A stretch of DNA of 64,000 nt from HGM04593 sp045631905 (GTDB lineage Bacteria > Bacteroidota > Bacteroidia > Bacteroidales > Bacteroidaceae), in contig JAZQVO010000029.1 in assembly GCA_045631905.1 (NCBI GenBank), positions 19,593 to 83,592 on the forward strand, read 5' to 3'. Below, one piece after another: positions 8,927-18,029 of this stretch (its first letter is position 1; each line of letters starts with the position of its first letter). A model generated the notes under the pieces. The model was not told the DNA's origin. It saw only the letters and a program-made list of their open reading frames with translations, and did not search any database. The translations under genes and the position numbers were made by a program.

Positions 8927-10386
8927 TGAGCAGTAAAGCCACAGATACACTAAAACATGCCGTCGCAAAGAGTTTTCTTTGGGGCGGCATGAGTAATGCT
9001 GTGTGCCAGTTGCTCAGTGTGATATTCGGTGTCTATTTGGCACGCATACTCGGCCCCGACGATTATGGTCCCATAGGTATGCTTGCTATTTTCAACGCGA
9101 TAGCAAATTCATTGCAGGACAGCGGTTTTGTGGCGGCGATAGCCAACCGTAAAGAGGTGAAACACGACGATTATAACGCTGTTTTTTGGTTCAGCGTCAT
9201 AACATCGGTCATAATATATGGCTGTATGTATGTATGTTCACCTTTGGTTGCCGACTTTTTCAATCAGCCTGTGCTCTTGTGGCTTGCAAGGTTTAATTTT
9301 CTTGCCTTCGTGCTCAACGGTTTCGGTGTGGCTTTTTCGGCCTACCTCTTCAGGGAGTTGAAGGTGAAAGAGCGTTCTATTGCGTCGATACTTGCCCTTT
9401 TGGTGTCGGGCGTGGTGGGAATAGTGTTGGCAGCCAACGGTTACTCTTATTGGGGTATCTCCTCGCAGACAATAACCTATGTGCTTGTGCGTCTGTTGGT
9501 TTGTTGGTATTACACACCGTGGAGGCCGAGCCTTACAATACGTTTCTACCCCCTGCGCTATCTTTTTGCATTTAGTTATAAGTTACTTATAACAAATATC
9601 TTTCAGAAAATTAACTGGAACGTTTTTTCGTTTATCCTTGGAAAGTTTTACACCCGTACCGACGTGGGCAACTACTCAAAGGCTGCCGATTGGTTCCGCA
9701 TGGGTAGCGACATGGTGAATGTGGTGGTAAACACCATAGCACAGCCTGTGCTTGCGCGTGTGGTCGATGATAATGAGCGACAGTTGCGTGTCTTTCGCAG
9801 AATGATGCGTTTCACGGCTTTTGTGTCGTTCCCGTTGTTACTTGGCTTGTCTCTTGTGTCGCACGAACTTATTGTGGTGGTGCTCACCGACAAGTGGACA
9901 GAGAGCGCAAGCATGTTGCAGATTCTTTGTCTGTGGGGTGCTTTCATGCCCATTCAATCGATGTTTACCAACCTTTTGATAAGTTGCGGTCGCACAAATA
10001 CTTTTATGTGGTGCACTATTGTTCAAGGTTTTTTGGTACTGCTCATGCTTTTCGCCATGCGTTCGCTTGGTATAAAACCTATGCTTGTGGCTTATTGTGT
10101 TTTTAATATAGCATGGCTCTTTTTGTGGTGTGTGCTTGTGCGTCGTGATATCGAGCTCACTATAAGAATGTTTGTTTCCGATATTGTTCCATATATGTGC
10201 ACGGCTCTTGTTGCCATCTTTGTCACATGGTATGTTACACGGGGCATGGAGAACTTGGTGCTTATGCTTGTGTCGCGTGTTGCGATGGCGGCATCTATTT
10301 ATGTTTTAATATCGTTCCTGTGTGGGTTCGAGGAGTTGCGCGAGGGTGTTGAGTTCATCGTTCATCGCAAAAACAAAAAAGAATAA
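8926..10386 (+). CDS. Polysaccharide flippase, MOP/Wzx-like
   Basis: A 486-residue protein with about 12-14 hydrophobic segments and the start pattern KSFLWGGMSNAVCQLLSVIFGVYLARILGPDDYG cut here into KSFLWGGMSN and YLARILGPDDYG, typical of Wzx/MOP exporters that flip lipid-linked oligosaccharide across the inner membrane. ATG 8926 overlaps the metG stop by one base; a GTG at 8923 is possible but less likely. Followed after 2 bases by a glycosyltransferase and within a run of sugar-transfer genes, which supports a role in building an envelope glycan or glycoprotein. Confidence 0.88.
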   Translation: MSSKATDTLKHAVAKSFLWGGMSNAVCQLLSVIFGVYLARILGPDDYGPIGMLAIFNAIANSLQDSGFVAAIANRKEVKHDDYNAVFWFSVITSVIIYGCMYVCSPLVADFFNQPVLLWLARFNFLAFVLNGFGVAFSAYLFRELKVKERSIASILALLVSGVVGIVLAANGYSYWGISSQTITYVLVRLLVCWYYTPWRPSLTIRFYPLRYLFAFSYKLLITNIFQKINWNVFSFILGKFYTRTDVGNYSKAADWFRMGSDMVNVVVNTIAQPVLARVVDDNERQLRVFRRMMRFTAFVSFPLLLGLSLVSHELIVVVLTDKWTESASMLQILCLWGAFMPIQSMFTNLLISCGRTNTFMWCTIVQGFLVLLMLFAMRSLGIKPMLVAYCVFNIAWLFLWCVLVRRDIELTIRMFVSDIVPYMCTALVAIFVTWYVTRGMENLVLMLVSRVAMAASIYVLISFLCGFEELREGVEFIVHRKNKKE

Positions 10387-10388
10387 TT

Positions 10389-11477
10389 ATGAAAAAGATT
10401 TTGTACGATAACCAGATGTTTACGTTTCAGAGGTTTGGTGGCGTAACTCGTTACTTTGCCGACCTTATGTACAACCTGCCGTCGTCGGAATTTATCTCGG
10501 AGATTCCCATGCGTTATTGCGAGAATCACTATGTTACCGAGACTTATGGTCACAAGTATGAAACGGTGAGGTTTCCCCGGTCGTATAGGTGGCGTCGCAG
10601 AGTATATCAGGTAGTGAACCGCTTCTATGCGTGGAGAGCTCTCAAAAAGGGCGATTATGATATTTTTCACCCCACATATTTCAGCCCCTACTTTCTTGGT
10701 GCTTTGAGAGACAAGAACAAGCCTTTTGTGCTCACTGTGCATGATATGGTTTTTGAGCGTTATCCGCAAGATGTGCTCATATACGACCGTACTATACCGC
10801 ATAAAAAACGTCTTGTGGTCGAGGCTGACCACATTATAGCTGTGAGCGAAAACACAAAACGCGATATTGTGGAGCTTCTGGGTACCGACCCTTCTAAAAT
10901 AACAGTTGTACATCACGGCTATCGTCAGGTGAGCGAGGTTGCACCCCGCCTGTTCGACCGCTATATTCTTTTTGTGGGCGAGCGCAAGGGGTATAAGAAC
11001 TTTTTCCCCTGGTTGTCGGCTATACGTCCTTTGTTGATGAAGGATATAACTCTGCGCATCGTTTGTACGGGGCAACCGTTTACTCCTGCCGAAAAAGAGT
11101 TTCTTGCAAAATGGAATATTGCCGACAGGCTTGTACATATTTCGGCTAACGATGCCCAGATGGCATCGCTCTATCGCCATGCTCTCTGTTTTGTGTTTCC
11201 CTCGCACTACGAGGGCTTCGGGATACCTATTTTGGAGGCTTTCCATAATGGTTGTCCTGTCTGTTTGAGCAACGCGAGTTGTTTCCCTGAGGTTGCAGGC
11301 GAGGCTGGTATCTTTTTTAATCCGCACGATGCACAGTCGATGTCCGATGCGTTGCAGGAGATTATATCTTCGCAAGCTCTTCGCGATGAACTTCGCATCA
11401 AAGGTCTCGAACGTGCCAAGGAGTTTACCCTTGAACGCATGGTGCAGAATACTTGTGATGTGTACCGCAAATTGTAA
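10389..11477 (+). CDS. Glycosyltransferase, GT4 family (group 1)
   Basis: A 362-residue cytoplasmic protein. The N-terminal Rossmann part has FQRFGGVTRYFADLM, the glycine-rich acceptor-side motif. The C-terminal domain has YILFVGERKGYKNF around 197, and the GT4 hallmark FVFPSHYEGFGIPILEAF around 270-287, where the Glu residues hold the nucleotide sugar, followed by AGEAGIFFNPHD. The donor and acceptor sugars cannot be told from sequence. It sits between the flippase and a YfhO protein. Confidence 0.9.
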   Translation: MKKILYDNQMFTFQRFGGVTRYFADLMYNLPSSEFISEIPMRYCENHYVTETYGHKYETVRFPRSYRWRRRVYQVVNRFYAWRALKKGDYDIFHPTYFSPYFLGALRDKNKPFVLTVHDMVFERYPQDVLIYDRTIPHKKRLVVEADHIIAVSENTKRDIVELLGTDPSKITVVHHGYRQVSEVAPRLFDRYILFVGERKGYKNFFPWLSAIRPLLMKDITLRIVCTGQPFTPAEKEFLAKWNIADRLVHISANDAQMASLYRHALCFVFPSHYEGFGIPILEAFHNGCPVCLSNASCFPEVAGEAGIFFNPHDAQSMSDALQEIISSQALRDELRIKGLERAKEFTLERMVQNTCDVYRKL

Positions 11478-11509
11478 ATAAACAGGGTTGTACCCGAATT
11501 TTATATTTT

Positions 11510-13975
11510 ATGATAAAGTGTTTTTTGAAAAAGAGTTATCCCCACATTTTGGCGGTGTTGGCTTTCTTTGTGCTGACAGCCGTATATTTTGCCCCCACCT
11601 TCGAGGGTAAGGATCTTGTGCAGGACGATGCTGTGAACTCCCGTGGTTGGGGCGAGGATCTTCGTAAGTATCACGAGGAGACAGGCGAGTATGCTCACTG
11701 GTCGAACGCTATGTTTGGTGGTATGCCTGCCAACTACACTTATATGCCTCAGTCGGTGAATATTTTTCGTGGCATAGGGCGTTTCCTCACCCTCACATGG
11801 CTTGGCTGGACAGGAAGACACAACGGTTATATTTTTCTTTCGTTTGTCTGCTTCTATATTTTTCTCTTGTCGATAGGGTGTCGTTCGTGGCTCAGCTTCA
11901 TAGGTGCGGTGGCCTACACGTTGTGTTCCTATAACTTTATAATAATAAATGCCGGGCACATGAACAAGGCGCTGGTGATGGCTACCATGGCTCCTATAAT
12001 TGGTGGTGTTATAATGTGTTACAGGGGTAAACTGCTGTGTGGAAGCCTTGTGACACTGCTCTTTGCCGGCCTTAATGTTTATTGGAATCATCAGCAAATA
12101 AGTTATTATCTGTTGCTCACTTTGATTATTTTGGCGGTGGTGTATCTTGTGTATGCTGTGCGCGAGGGTGCGTGGCGTAGTTACCTTAAATCGACAGGTG
12201 TGCTTGCTGTGGTTGCTCTTCTGGCGGTGTTGCCTTCGGTAGGTCAGCTGTGGCCCACAATCGATTACACCAAGGAGAGTATGCGTGGCGGTTCGGTGTT
12301 ACAGCAGGGTGGGGCGGAAAATTCTTCGTCGGGCCTCGACATCGATTATGCTTTTGCATGGAGCTATGGCATAGATGAGAGCCTCACGCTCTTGGTGCCT
12401 AATATTTATGGTGCAAGTTCGCACTATAATCTTGGTACCGACTCCGAGACATATGCTCTGCTTAAACGTGCTTATGGCACGGTGGGTGCAAAGCAGAATA
12501 TTAAGCACATGCCTGCCTATTGGGGTGCGCAACCTTTTACATCGGGACCTGTGTATGTGGGTGCTATTGTTTGTTTCCTTTTTGTGCTTGGTCTTGCGGT
12601 GGTTAAAGGGCGCGAAAAGTGGTGGCTCTTGGGTGCCACCATATTGTCGCTCGTGCTTGCATGGGGTAAATATTTGCCGAGTGTGAATAATTTTCTTTTC
12701 GAGTATTTGCCGTTGTACAACAAGTTCAGAGCACCTTCGATGGCTCTTGTGATTGCTTCGCTGACTATGGTTACTCTTGCTGTCCTTGCGGTAAAAGAGT
12801 TTGTCGATAAAAAGGATAAAATTATAGAATATAAAAAGGAGCTTTCAAAGGCTCTATATGTTGCTTTTGCGGTGACAGGGGGGCTCACTCTTGTGCTTGC
12901 TCTCTTTGGTGGGGTGATGTTCGATTTTGCTTCGCCTTCCGATGCTATGTATCCGCAGTTGCTTGTCGATGCTTTGCGTGCCGACCGTGAGAGTATGCTT
13001 GTTGCCGATGCTTGGCGTTCTTTTGGTTTCATAGTAGCCACATTTGTGTTGCTTGTGCTCTTTTTGAACACATCGTTGCGTCGTCGTTATCTCATGGCGG
13101 GGCTTGCTGTGCTTGTGATTATTGACCTGTGGGTTGTGGATATGAGGTTTTTGTCGTGGGATACTTTTGTTCCTCAAAAAGAGGTTGCAACAATACCTGC
13201 AACACAGGTCGACAGGCTTATCTTGCGCGATACTCACCCCGACTATCGTGTGCTGAACACAACAACAAGTACTTTTAACGATTCGCGCACATCGTACTTC
13301 CATAAATCGGTGGGTGGTTACAGCCCTGCCAAATTACGTCGTTATCAGGATATTATCGACCGTTATTTTGCCGGCGGAATAAACATGAACATAATAAACA
13401 TGCTTAATGTGCGCTATGTGATTGTGCCCGACGAGGAGGGGGGAACGGCTGTGCAGAAAAATCCCGAGGCCTTTGGTAACTGTTGGTTTGTCGATGATAT
13501 AGTGTGGGCCGAAACACCTGATGAGGAGATTGTGGCGATAGGTGATGCCGACCTGCTTTCAACAGCTTTCATCGAGAAGAGCTGGCAGGATAAATTTGTC
13601 GATAGCAAGGCCTACTGCAACCCTGTCGATTCTACTGCATTTATCATGCTCGACGAGTATAAAAACCCGGGCCACATAACATACAAGAGCTACTCGCCTA
13701 CACCACAGCTTGCTCTCTTCTCGGAGGTTTACTACAAGACTTGGAAGGCTTATATAGATGGCGAGGAGGTGCCTTTGTTGCGTGCCGATTATCTGTTGCG
13801 TGCTCTGCCGGTGCCTGCCGGAGAACATGATATAGAGCTTCGCTGTGTCGATGAGGTTATTCTAAAGTCGGCCGGAATCTCTATGGTTTCGTCGTGGTTG
13901 GTTGGTGCGGTGCTTCTTTTGCTTGCCGGGATAATTATTTATAAAAGGACTAAAAAGGGGAAAAAATGTCTTTGA
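11510..13975 (+). CDS. YfhO family large membrane protein
   Basis: An 821-residue protein with roughly 12 hydrophobic segments in residues 10-540, a soluble C-terminal region of about 200 residues (FVPQKEVATIPATQVDR onward) and a final hydrophobic helix at about 785-810. This layout and motifs such as NAMFGGMPANYTYMP and NINMLNVRYVIVP identify the bacterial YfhO family (PF09586), thought to be GT-C-type glycosyltransferases acting on lipid-linked sugars outside the membrane, as in lipoteichoic-acid glycosylation by Firmicutes YfhO. The substrate here is unknown. It overlaps the next gene by 10 bases. Confidence 0.88.
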   Translation: MIKCFLKKSYPHILAVLAFFVLTAVYFAPTFEGKDLVQDDAVNSRGWGEDLRKYHEETGEYAHWSNAMFGGMPANYTYMPQSVNIFRGIGRFLTLTWLGWTGRHNGYIFLSFVCFYIFLLSIGCRSWLSFIGAVAYTLCSYNFIIINAGHMNKALVMATMAPIIGGVIMCYRGKLLCGSLVTLLFAGLNVYWNHQQISYYLLLTLIILAVVYLVYAVREGAWRSYLKSTGVLAVVALLAVLPSVGQLWPTIDYTKESMRGGSVLQQGGAENSSSGLDIDYAFAWSYGIDESLTLLVPNIYGASSHYNLGTDSETYALLKRAYGTVGAKQNIKHMPAYWGAQPFTSGPVYVGAIVCFLFVLGLAVVKGREKWWLLGATILSLVLAWGKYLPSVNNFLFEYLPLYNKFRAPSMALVIASLTMVTLAVLAVKEFVDKKDKIIEYKKELSKALYVAFAVTGGLTLVLALFGGVMFDFASPSDAMYPQLLVDALRADRESMLVADAWRSFGFIVATFVLLVLFLNTSLRRRYLMAGLAVLVIIDLWVVDMRFLSWDTFVPQKEVATIPATQVDRLILRDTHPDYRVLNTTTSTFNDSRTSYFHKSVGGYSPAKLRRYQDIIDRYFAGGINMNIINMLNVRYVIVPDEEGGTAVQKNPEAFGNCWFVDDIVWAETPDEEIVAIGDADLLSTAFIEKSWQDKFVDSKAYCNPVDSTAFIMLDEYKNPGHITYKSYSPTPQLALFSEVYYKTWKAYIDGEEVPLLRADYLLRALPVPAGEHDIELRCVDEVILKSAGISMVSSWLVGAVLLLLAGIIIYKRTKKGKKCL

Positions 13976-14709
13976 AACCACGCTTTTCCATAATAACAAT
14001 TACTTTTAATGCCTCTGCTGTTATTGAGCCTACGTTGCAGAGCGTGGCGGTGCAGACATATAAGAATTATGAGTATCTGCTCATAGATGGTGCTTCGACC
14101 GACGACACGGTGGCAAAGGCTGTTGCTCAGGGCATAAGCTTTTCGCACATCGTGAGCGAGCCCGATAAGGGGCTTTACGATGCCATGAACAAGGGTATTG
14201 CTCTTGCGACAGGTGATTATCTCTGTTTCCTGAATGCCGGTGATGCTCTCTATGCACCCGATACTCTTGAACGCATGGTGAGTGCTCTGGAGGGGCTGAA
14301 CGAGTTGCCCGAGGTGCTTTATGGCGAAACAGCCGAGGTAGATGAGGCGAGGTGTTTTGTGCGTATGCGCCGTTTAAAGGCTCCCGAGGTGCTCACATGG
14401 AAGAGTTTCAAGCAGGGTATGTTGGTGTGTCATCAGGCGTTTTTTGTGCGTCGCGACAAGGCGTTGCCCTACGACCTTAAATATCGCTTTTCGGCCGATG
14501 TCGATTGGTGTATAAGGGTTATGAAAAGTTCGAAAAAGCTTTTAAATACCAATATCATTATAGTGAATTATTTGCAGAACGGATTATCTTTGCAGAATCA
14601 TCGTGCATCGCTGTTGGAGCGTTTCAACATCATGTGCAAGCATTATGGGGTAATCTCCACGGTGTTTAACCACTTGTGGTTTGTTGTGCGTGCCATAATT
14701 AAAAGATAA
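13966..14709 (+). CDS. Glycosyltransferase, GT2 family
   Basis: A 247-residue GT-A fold enzyme. It begins with FSIITITFNASAVIEPTLQSV, then YLLIDGASTDDTV around 38-50 and the donor-site region EPDKGLYDAMNKGIALATGDYLCFLNAGD around 66-95, where the usual DxD is NAGD as in many WcaA-like enzymes. FSADVDWCIRVMK around 174 is the late conserved block. Overlap of 10 bases with the YfhO gene indicates translational coupling. Confidence 0.9.
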   Translation: MSLKPRFSIITITFNASAVIEPTLQSVAVQTYKNYEYLLIDGASTDDTVAKAVAQGISFSHIVSEPDKGLYDAMNKGIALATGDYLCFLNAGDALYAPDTLERMVSALEGLNELPEVLYGETAEVDEARCFVRMRRLKAPEVLTWKSFKQGMLVCHQAFFVRRDKALPYDLKYRFSADVDWCIRVMKSSKKLLNTNIIIVNYLQNGLSLQNHRASLLERFNIMCKHYGVISTVFNHLWFVVRAIIKR

Positions 14710-14731
14710 AAACCAATAAAAACTTATAACT

Positions 14732-16123
14732 ATGTTTTCGAAAGAGACTTATATCAAGCGTCGCGCAGAGTTGAAAAAGAGTGTAGGTAACGGTCTTTTG
14801 CTCTTTCTTGGTAATACCGAGGTGGGCATGAACTATGCCGACAACGCCTATCATTTTCGTCAGGATTCTACGTTCCTCTACTATTTTGCATCGGACTATT
14901 CGGGTCTTGCCGCTATAATAGATATTGACGAGGATAAGGAGATTATCTTTGGCGACGAACTTACTATCGACGATATTGTGTGGACAGGTGTACAGCCTAC
15001 CATAAAAGAGAAGAGTGAGCGTGTGGGAATTTCTCTCACTATGCCCATGGCGAGCCTTGCAACATATTTGAAAGGTGCTATGCAGAAGGGGCAAAAGATT
15101 CACTTCCTTCCCCCTTATCGTGGTGAGCACAAAGTGTGGTTGCAGGAGCTACTCGGTATAAACCCTTGGGAGCAACAAGCAGGTGTTTCCATGGATTTTG
15201 TAAAGGCTGTGATTGCACAGCGTAACTGCAAGAGTGACGAGGAGATTGCACAGATAGAGGAGGCTGTTAATGTGTCGGTCGATATGCATTGTGCCGCTAT
15301 GCGTGCTGTGCGTCCCGGCACGACCGAGGCTGAGATTGTGTCGGTGGTGCAGGCCGAGGCTGCAAAGCATAATTTTGGCCTTTCGTTCCCCATTATTGCA
15401 ACAGTGAACGGCCAGACACTGCATAACCATGCTTATGGAACAGAGCCTTTGAGAGAGGGGCAGATGTTCTTGCTCGACTCTGGTTGCGAGAATGCCATGC
15501 ATTATGCAGGCGATCTCACAACAACTATGCCTGTGGGCAAGCAGTTTACCGAGCAACAGCGCACAGTGTGCAACATTTTGCGCCGTGCACATCTTGTGGC
15601 AGTGAACGCGCTGAAGCCGGGCGTGGAGTTTCGTGAGGTGCACAGAATGGTGCTTACAGAGATAGCGAAGGGTATGATAGACCTTGGGCTCATGAAGGGT
15701 GATGCCGCCGAAGCTGCCAACGCGGGTGCGGCTTGCATGTTCCTTCCTCATGGTCTTGGTCACATGATGGGGCTCGATGTTCACGATATGGAGAATTTTG
15801 GTGAGCTCTATGTAGGTTACGAGGAGGGGCGTTCAAAGAGCACTCTTTTCGGTTGGAAATCTTTGCGTCTGGCCAAGGCGTTGGAGCCGGGTAATGTGTT
15901 TACCGTTGAGCCCGGTATCTACTTTATACCCGACCTCATAGACAAGTGGCGTGCCGAAAAACAGTTTACCGACTTTATCTGTTACGATAAACTCGATGCT
16001 TGGCGTTCGTTCGGCGGTATACGTAACGAGGAGGATTACTATGTGTTCGACGGTGGTGCCCGTCGCCTTGGTAAGTACAAGCCTATGGCTCCCGAAGAGA
16101 TTGAGGCTGAGCACAATAAATAA
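14732..16123 (+). CDS. pepP: Aminopeptidase P family (Xaa-Pro aminopeptidase, M24B)
   Basis: Cytoplasmic metallopeptidase that removes N-terminal residues before proline. The 463-residue product has an AMP N-terminal domain (residues 1-150) and the pita-bread catalytic domain: HNHAYGTEPL around 232, MFLLDSGCENAMHYAGDLTTTMPV with the metal-binding Asp pair around 248-262, HGLGHMMGLDVHDME around 340, VEPGIYF near 390, and the last metal Glu in GGIRNEEDYYV around 428. It sits inside the envelope-sugar block but is an ordinary housekeeping enzyme in this phylum. Confidence 0.94.
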   Translation: MFSKETYIKRRAELKKSVGNGLLLFLGNTEVGMNYADNAYHFRQDSTFLYYFASDYSGLAAIIDIDEDKEIIFGDELTIDDIVWTGVQPTIKEKSERVGISLTMPMASLATYLKGAMQKGQKIHFLPPYRGEHKVWLQELLGINPWEQQAGVSMDFVKAVIAQRNCKSDEEIAQIEEAVNVSVDMHCAAMRAVRPGTTEAEIVSVVQAEAAKHNFGLSFPIIATVNGQTLHNHAYGTEPLREGQMFLLDSGCENAMHYAGDLTTTMPVGKQFTEQQRTVCNILRRAHLVAVNALKPGVEFREVHRMVLTEIAKGMIDLGLMKGDAAEAANAGAACMFLPHGLGHMMGLDVHDMENFGELYVGYEEGRSKSTLFGWKSLRLAKALEPGNVFTVEPGIYFIPDLIDKWRAEKQFTDFICYDKLDAWRSFGGIRNEEDYYVFDGGARRLGKYKPMAPEEIEAEHNK

Positions 16124-16133
16124 TTTTTATTAT

Positions 16134-17672
16134 ATGAATATCTCTCCTAAACAAAAAAATATTTTGTATTCGACAGGGCTGGCTTTGCTGGCCTTGTTGG
16201 TGTTTATGTATATCTTTGACTCCAAGATAGACATTAACGGTGATAATTGCTACTATTTTGCTTTTGCATCGTCGGTGGCGGCGGGTGAGGGGTATTGCGA
16301 CATGATGGGCGAGCCTACCTCGCTCTTTCCACCGGGTTATCCTTTGCTGATGGTTCCCTTGCGCTTGGTGACCGATAGTGTGGTGGCACAGAAGATTTTA
16401 AATCTTTTGTTCTTGCTTGTTGCAACCATGATGCTCTATTTCCTTTTGCTTGCCGAAGAGGTGCGTCGCTCTGTGGCTTTTGTTGCTTGTGCGGCGGTGT
16501 TGCTCACGGCTCATGTTTTGGAATTTTCCACCATGATGATGAGCGAGGCTTCGTGTATATTGTTCATGGTGCTTGCCGTTTTTGCTTATAGGCGTTTGCC
16601 CGATGGTGGAGCCATCGCTTGGCGTTCGCCGTGGCTCTATCTTTTTTTGTTTGCCGTGCCTTATGCTTTTCTCATACGCACGCAGGCTGTGGTGCTCGTG
16701 GTTGCTTTCTTGCTTGTGCTGTTACTTGGGCGCAGATTTAAGCTTGCTCTTTTGTTGTTTGCTTCGTTTGTGTTGTGTTACGCACCATGGGCTGTGCGTA
16801 ATTCGTTGTTGGAGCTGGGGCAGTCGCGCTATGTGAGCCAGATAGATTTTTCAAATATCTATGGTAATGTGTGTATGTTGCTTGTGCAGGCTCTGCCCGA
16901 GAGCGTGGTTCCTTTCTTCGATGTTAAGTATGCCTTGGCACCTACTCCTCTGCTGTGGGTTATTGCGATGTTGATGCTTGCCACGGTGATGTTTGGTTTT
17001 TGGCGCATGAAAAAGATTGGGCTTTTGCTGGCGTTGCTCTTTGTGGGTAATGTGGGTATTGTTTCAATAATGAACACCCCGAGCTACTATCGTTACACGG
17101 TTATCTTGTTGCCGTTTGTAACTGTTGGTATGGTTTGTGGTTTGTGGGGAGTGGGCTGTGCGGTTTCGAAGCGTCTGTTCAAACGCTCTTTTTCGCCTCT
17201 GTTCCTTTTGTTACTGTTTGTACCATCGCTTTTTTACATGGGCGACAAAACAAAACACTCGATATTCGGGTTGAACAAAGTTTCAAATCTCAATTATATG
17301 CCTTCTATCGCTAATTATCTTAAAGTGGGGCGTGTGCTGTCGAAGCAGAAAGATGCGCGTGTGGTGTTATCGCGCAAGCCTGAACTGCTTTTTGCTCATT
17401 CGGGCGTAAAGGGCAAGCGTTACAAGGAGGGGACAAATAATGTGCAGATTGTGAAGGATTTGCTCATGGATAATGCCGATTATATTATTCTCGATAATCT
17501 GGGTTTTAAATATTCGTATGAGGTGCTCTATCCTTTTATTATGGAGCACGAACGGCTTTTCGATATCGTATATGTTACTCCCGAACCTGTAAATGTGCTT
17601 TTCAGGTTCAAAAAGAAAGAGGCGTATGAGTGGCTTATGAATGGTGTGAAAATTCCTGCCGAGGAGCAGTAA
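16134..17672 (+). CDS. GT-C type membrane glycosyltransferase (ArnT/PMT-like)
   Basis: A 512-residue protein with about ten hydrophobic segments. After TM1 comes a first periplasmic loop with DSKIDINGDNCYYFAFASS and LFPPGYPLLMVPL, the acidic-loop-plus-aromatic layout of GT-C/ArnT-PMT-like enzymes that use polyprenyl-phosphate sugars. The C-terminal 130 residues are soluble and extracytoplasmic. The start at 16134 gives MNISPKQKN directly before TM1; an upstream in-frame ATG at 15951 lies inside pepP and is rejected. The exact donor is unknown. Confidence 0.75.
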   Translation: MNISPKQKNILYSTGLALLALLVFMYIFDSKIDINGDNCYYFAFASSVAAGEGYCDMMGEPTSLFPPGYPLLMVPLRLVTDSVVAQKILNLLFLLVATMMLYFLLLAEEVRRSVAFVACAAVLLTAHVLEFSTMMMSEASCILFMVLAVFAYRRLPDGGAIAWRSPWLYLFLFAVPYAFLIRTQAVVLVVAFLLVLLLGRRFKLALLLFASFVLCYAPWAVRNSLLELGQSRYVSQIDFSNIYGNVCMLLVQALPESVVPFFDVKYALAPTPLLWVIAMLMLATVMFGFWRMKKIGLLLALLFVGNVGIVSIMNTPSYYRYTVILLPFVTVGMVCGLWGVGCAVSKRLFKRSFSPLFLLLLFVPSLFYMGDKTKHSIFGLNKVSNLNYMPSIANYLKVGRVLSKQKDARVVLSRKPELLFAHSGVKGKRYKEGTNNVQIVKDLLMDNADYIILDNLGFKYSYEVLYPFIMEHERLFDIVYVTPEPVNVLFRFKKKEAYEWLMNGVKIPAEEQ

Positions 17673-17693
17673 CAAGTATAAAATTTTCATACT

Positions 17694-17735
17694 CGACGAT
17701 GGTATTTCAATATTGAAAAACCGTCGTCGTTTTTT
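17694..17735 (+). terminator. Intrinsic terminator after the glycosyltransferase block
   Basis: Arms cgacgatggt (17694-17703) and accgtcgtcg (17720-17729) pair fully (one G-T), the intervening bases contain a further palindrome TTCAATATTGAA, and a run of T follows (17730-17735). It lies 22 bases after the preceding stop codon. Confidence 0.85.
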
Positions 17736-17794
17736 GTAAAATAAGTTGTAATTTTATATCTCTGTTTTCATATAAAATTACTATTTTCGCAGGA

Positions 17795-17954
17795 GAAACG
17801 GTTCCTTGCACGAGGATTAAAAGAGAACGGGGTGCGACTCCCCGACAGTCCCGCTGCTGTGTACCCCCTATGACGCTTTGCATCACCCTTGCCACCGGTC
17901 TTTGTGCCGGGAAGGCTGTAAAGAAGAGGGGTTAGTCAGAAGACCTGCCGTTTC
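17795..17954 (+). ncRNA. Cobalamin (B12) riboswitch upstream of nrdDG
   Basis: The leader carries the cobalamin riboswitch core: closing helix P1 GAAACGG (17795-17801) with CCGTTTC (17948-17954); GGGGTGCGACTCCCC followed by GACAGTCCCGCTGCTGTG (about 17829-17860); GCCACCGGTC...GCCGGGAAGGC (about 17891-17916); and the B12 box AGTCAGAAGACCTGCC (17934-17949). These match the published adenosylcobalamin aptamer consensus. Downstream, CTGTCGC and GCGATGG (about 17962-17991) can form a hairpin with no T run, suggesting control of translation initiation, but this is inference. Expected effect: B12 binding lowers expression of the reductase. Confidence 0.9.
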
Positions 17955-18029
17955 GTTAAAGGCTGTCGCTGCTCGTGGGTTAGGGCGATGGTGCGAAAGT
18001 TTTCAGGAACAAACAAATAACACAAACAA

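Noticed and set aside
10362..11375. 337-codon open frame opposite the GT4 gene
   Set aside because: Antisense to a clear glycosyltransferase; no family features, composition typical of a shadow frame.
15951..16133. Upstream extension of the GT-C gene into pepP
   Set aside because: It would overlap the pepP end by 170 bases and add 61 residues without hydrophobic or family character; ATG 16134 fits directly before TM1.
17695..17729. Riboswitch anti-terminator formed from the hairpin before the aptamer
   Set aside because: The hairpin is upstream of the aptamer and 22 bases after the preceding gene, so it is that gene's terminator.
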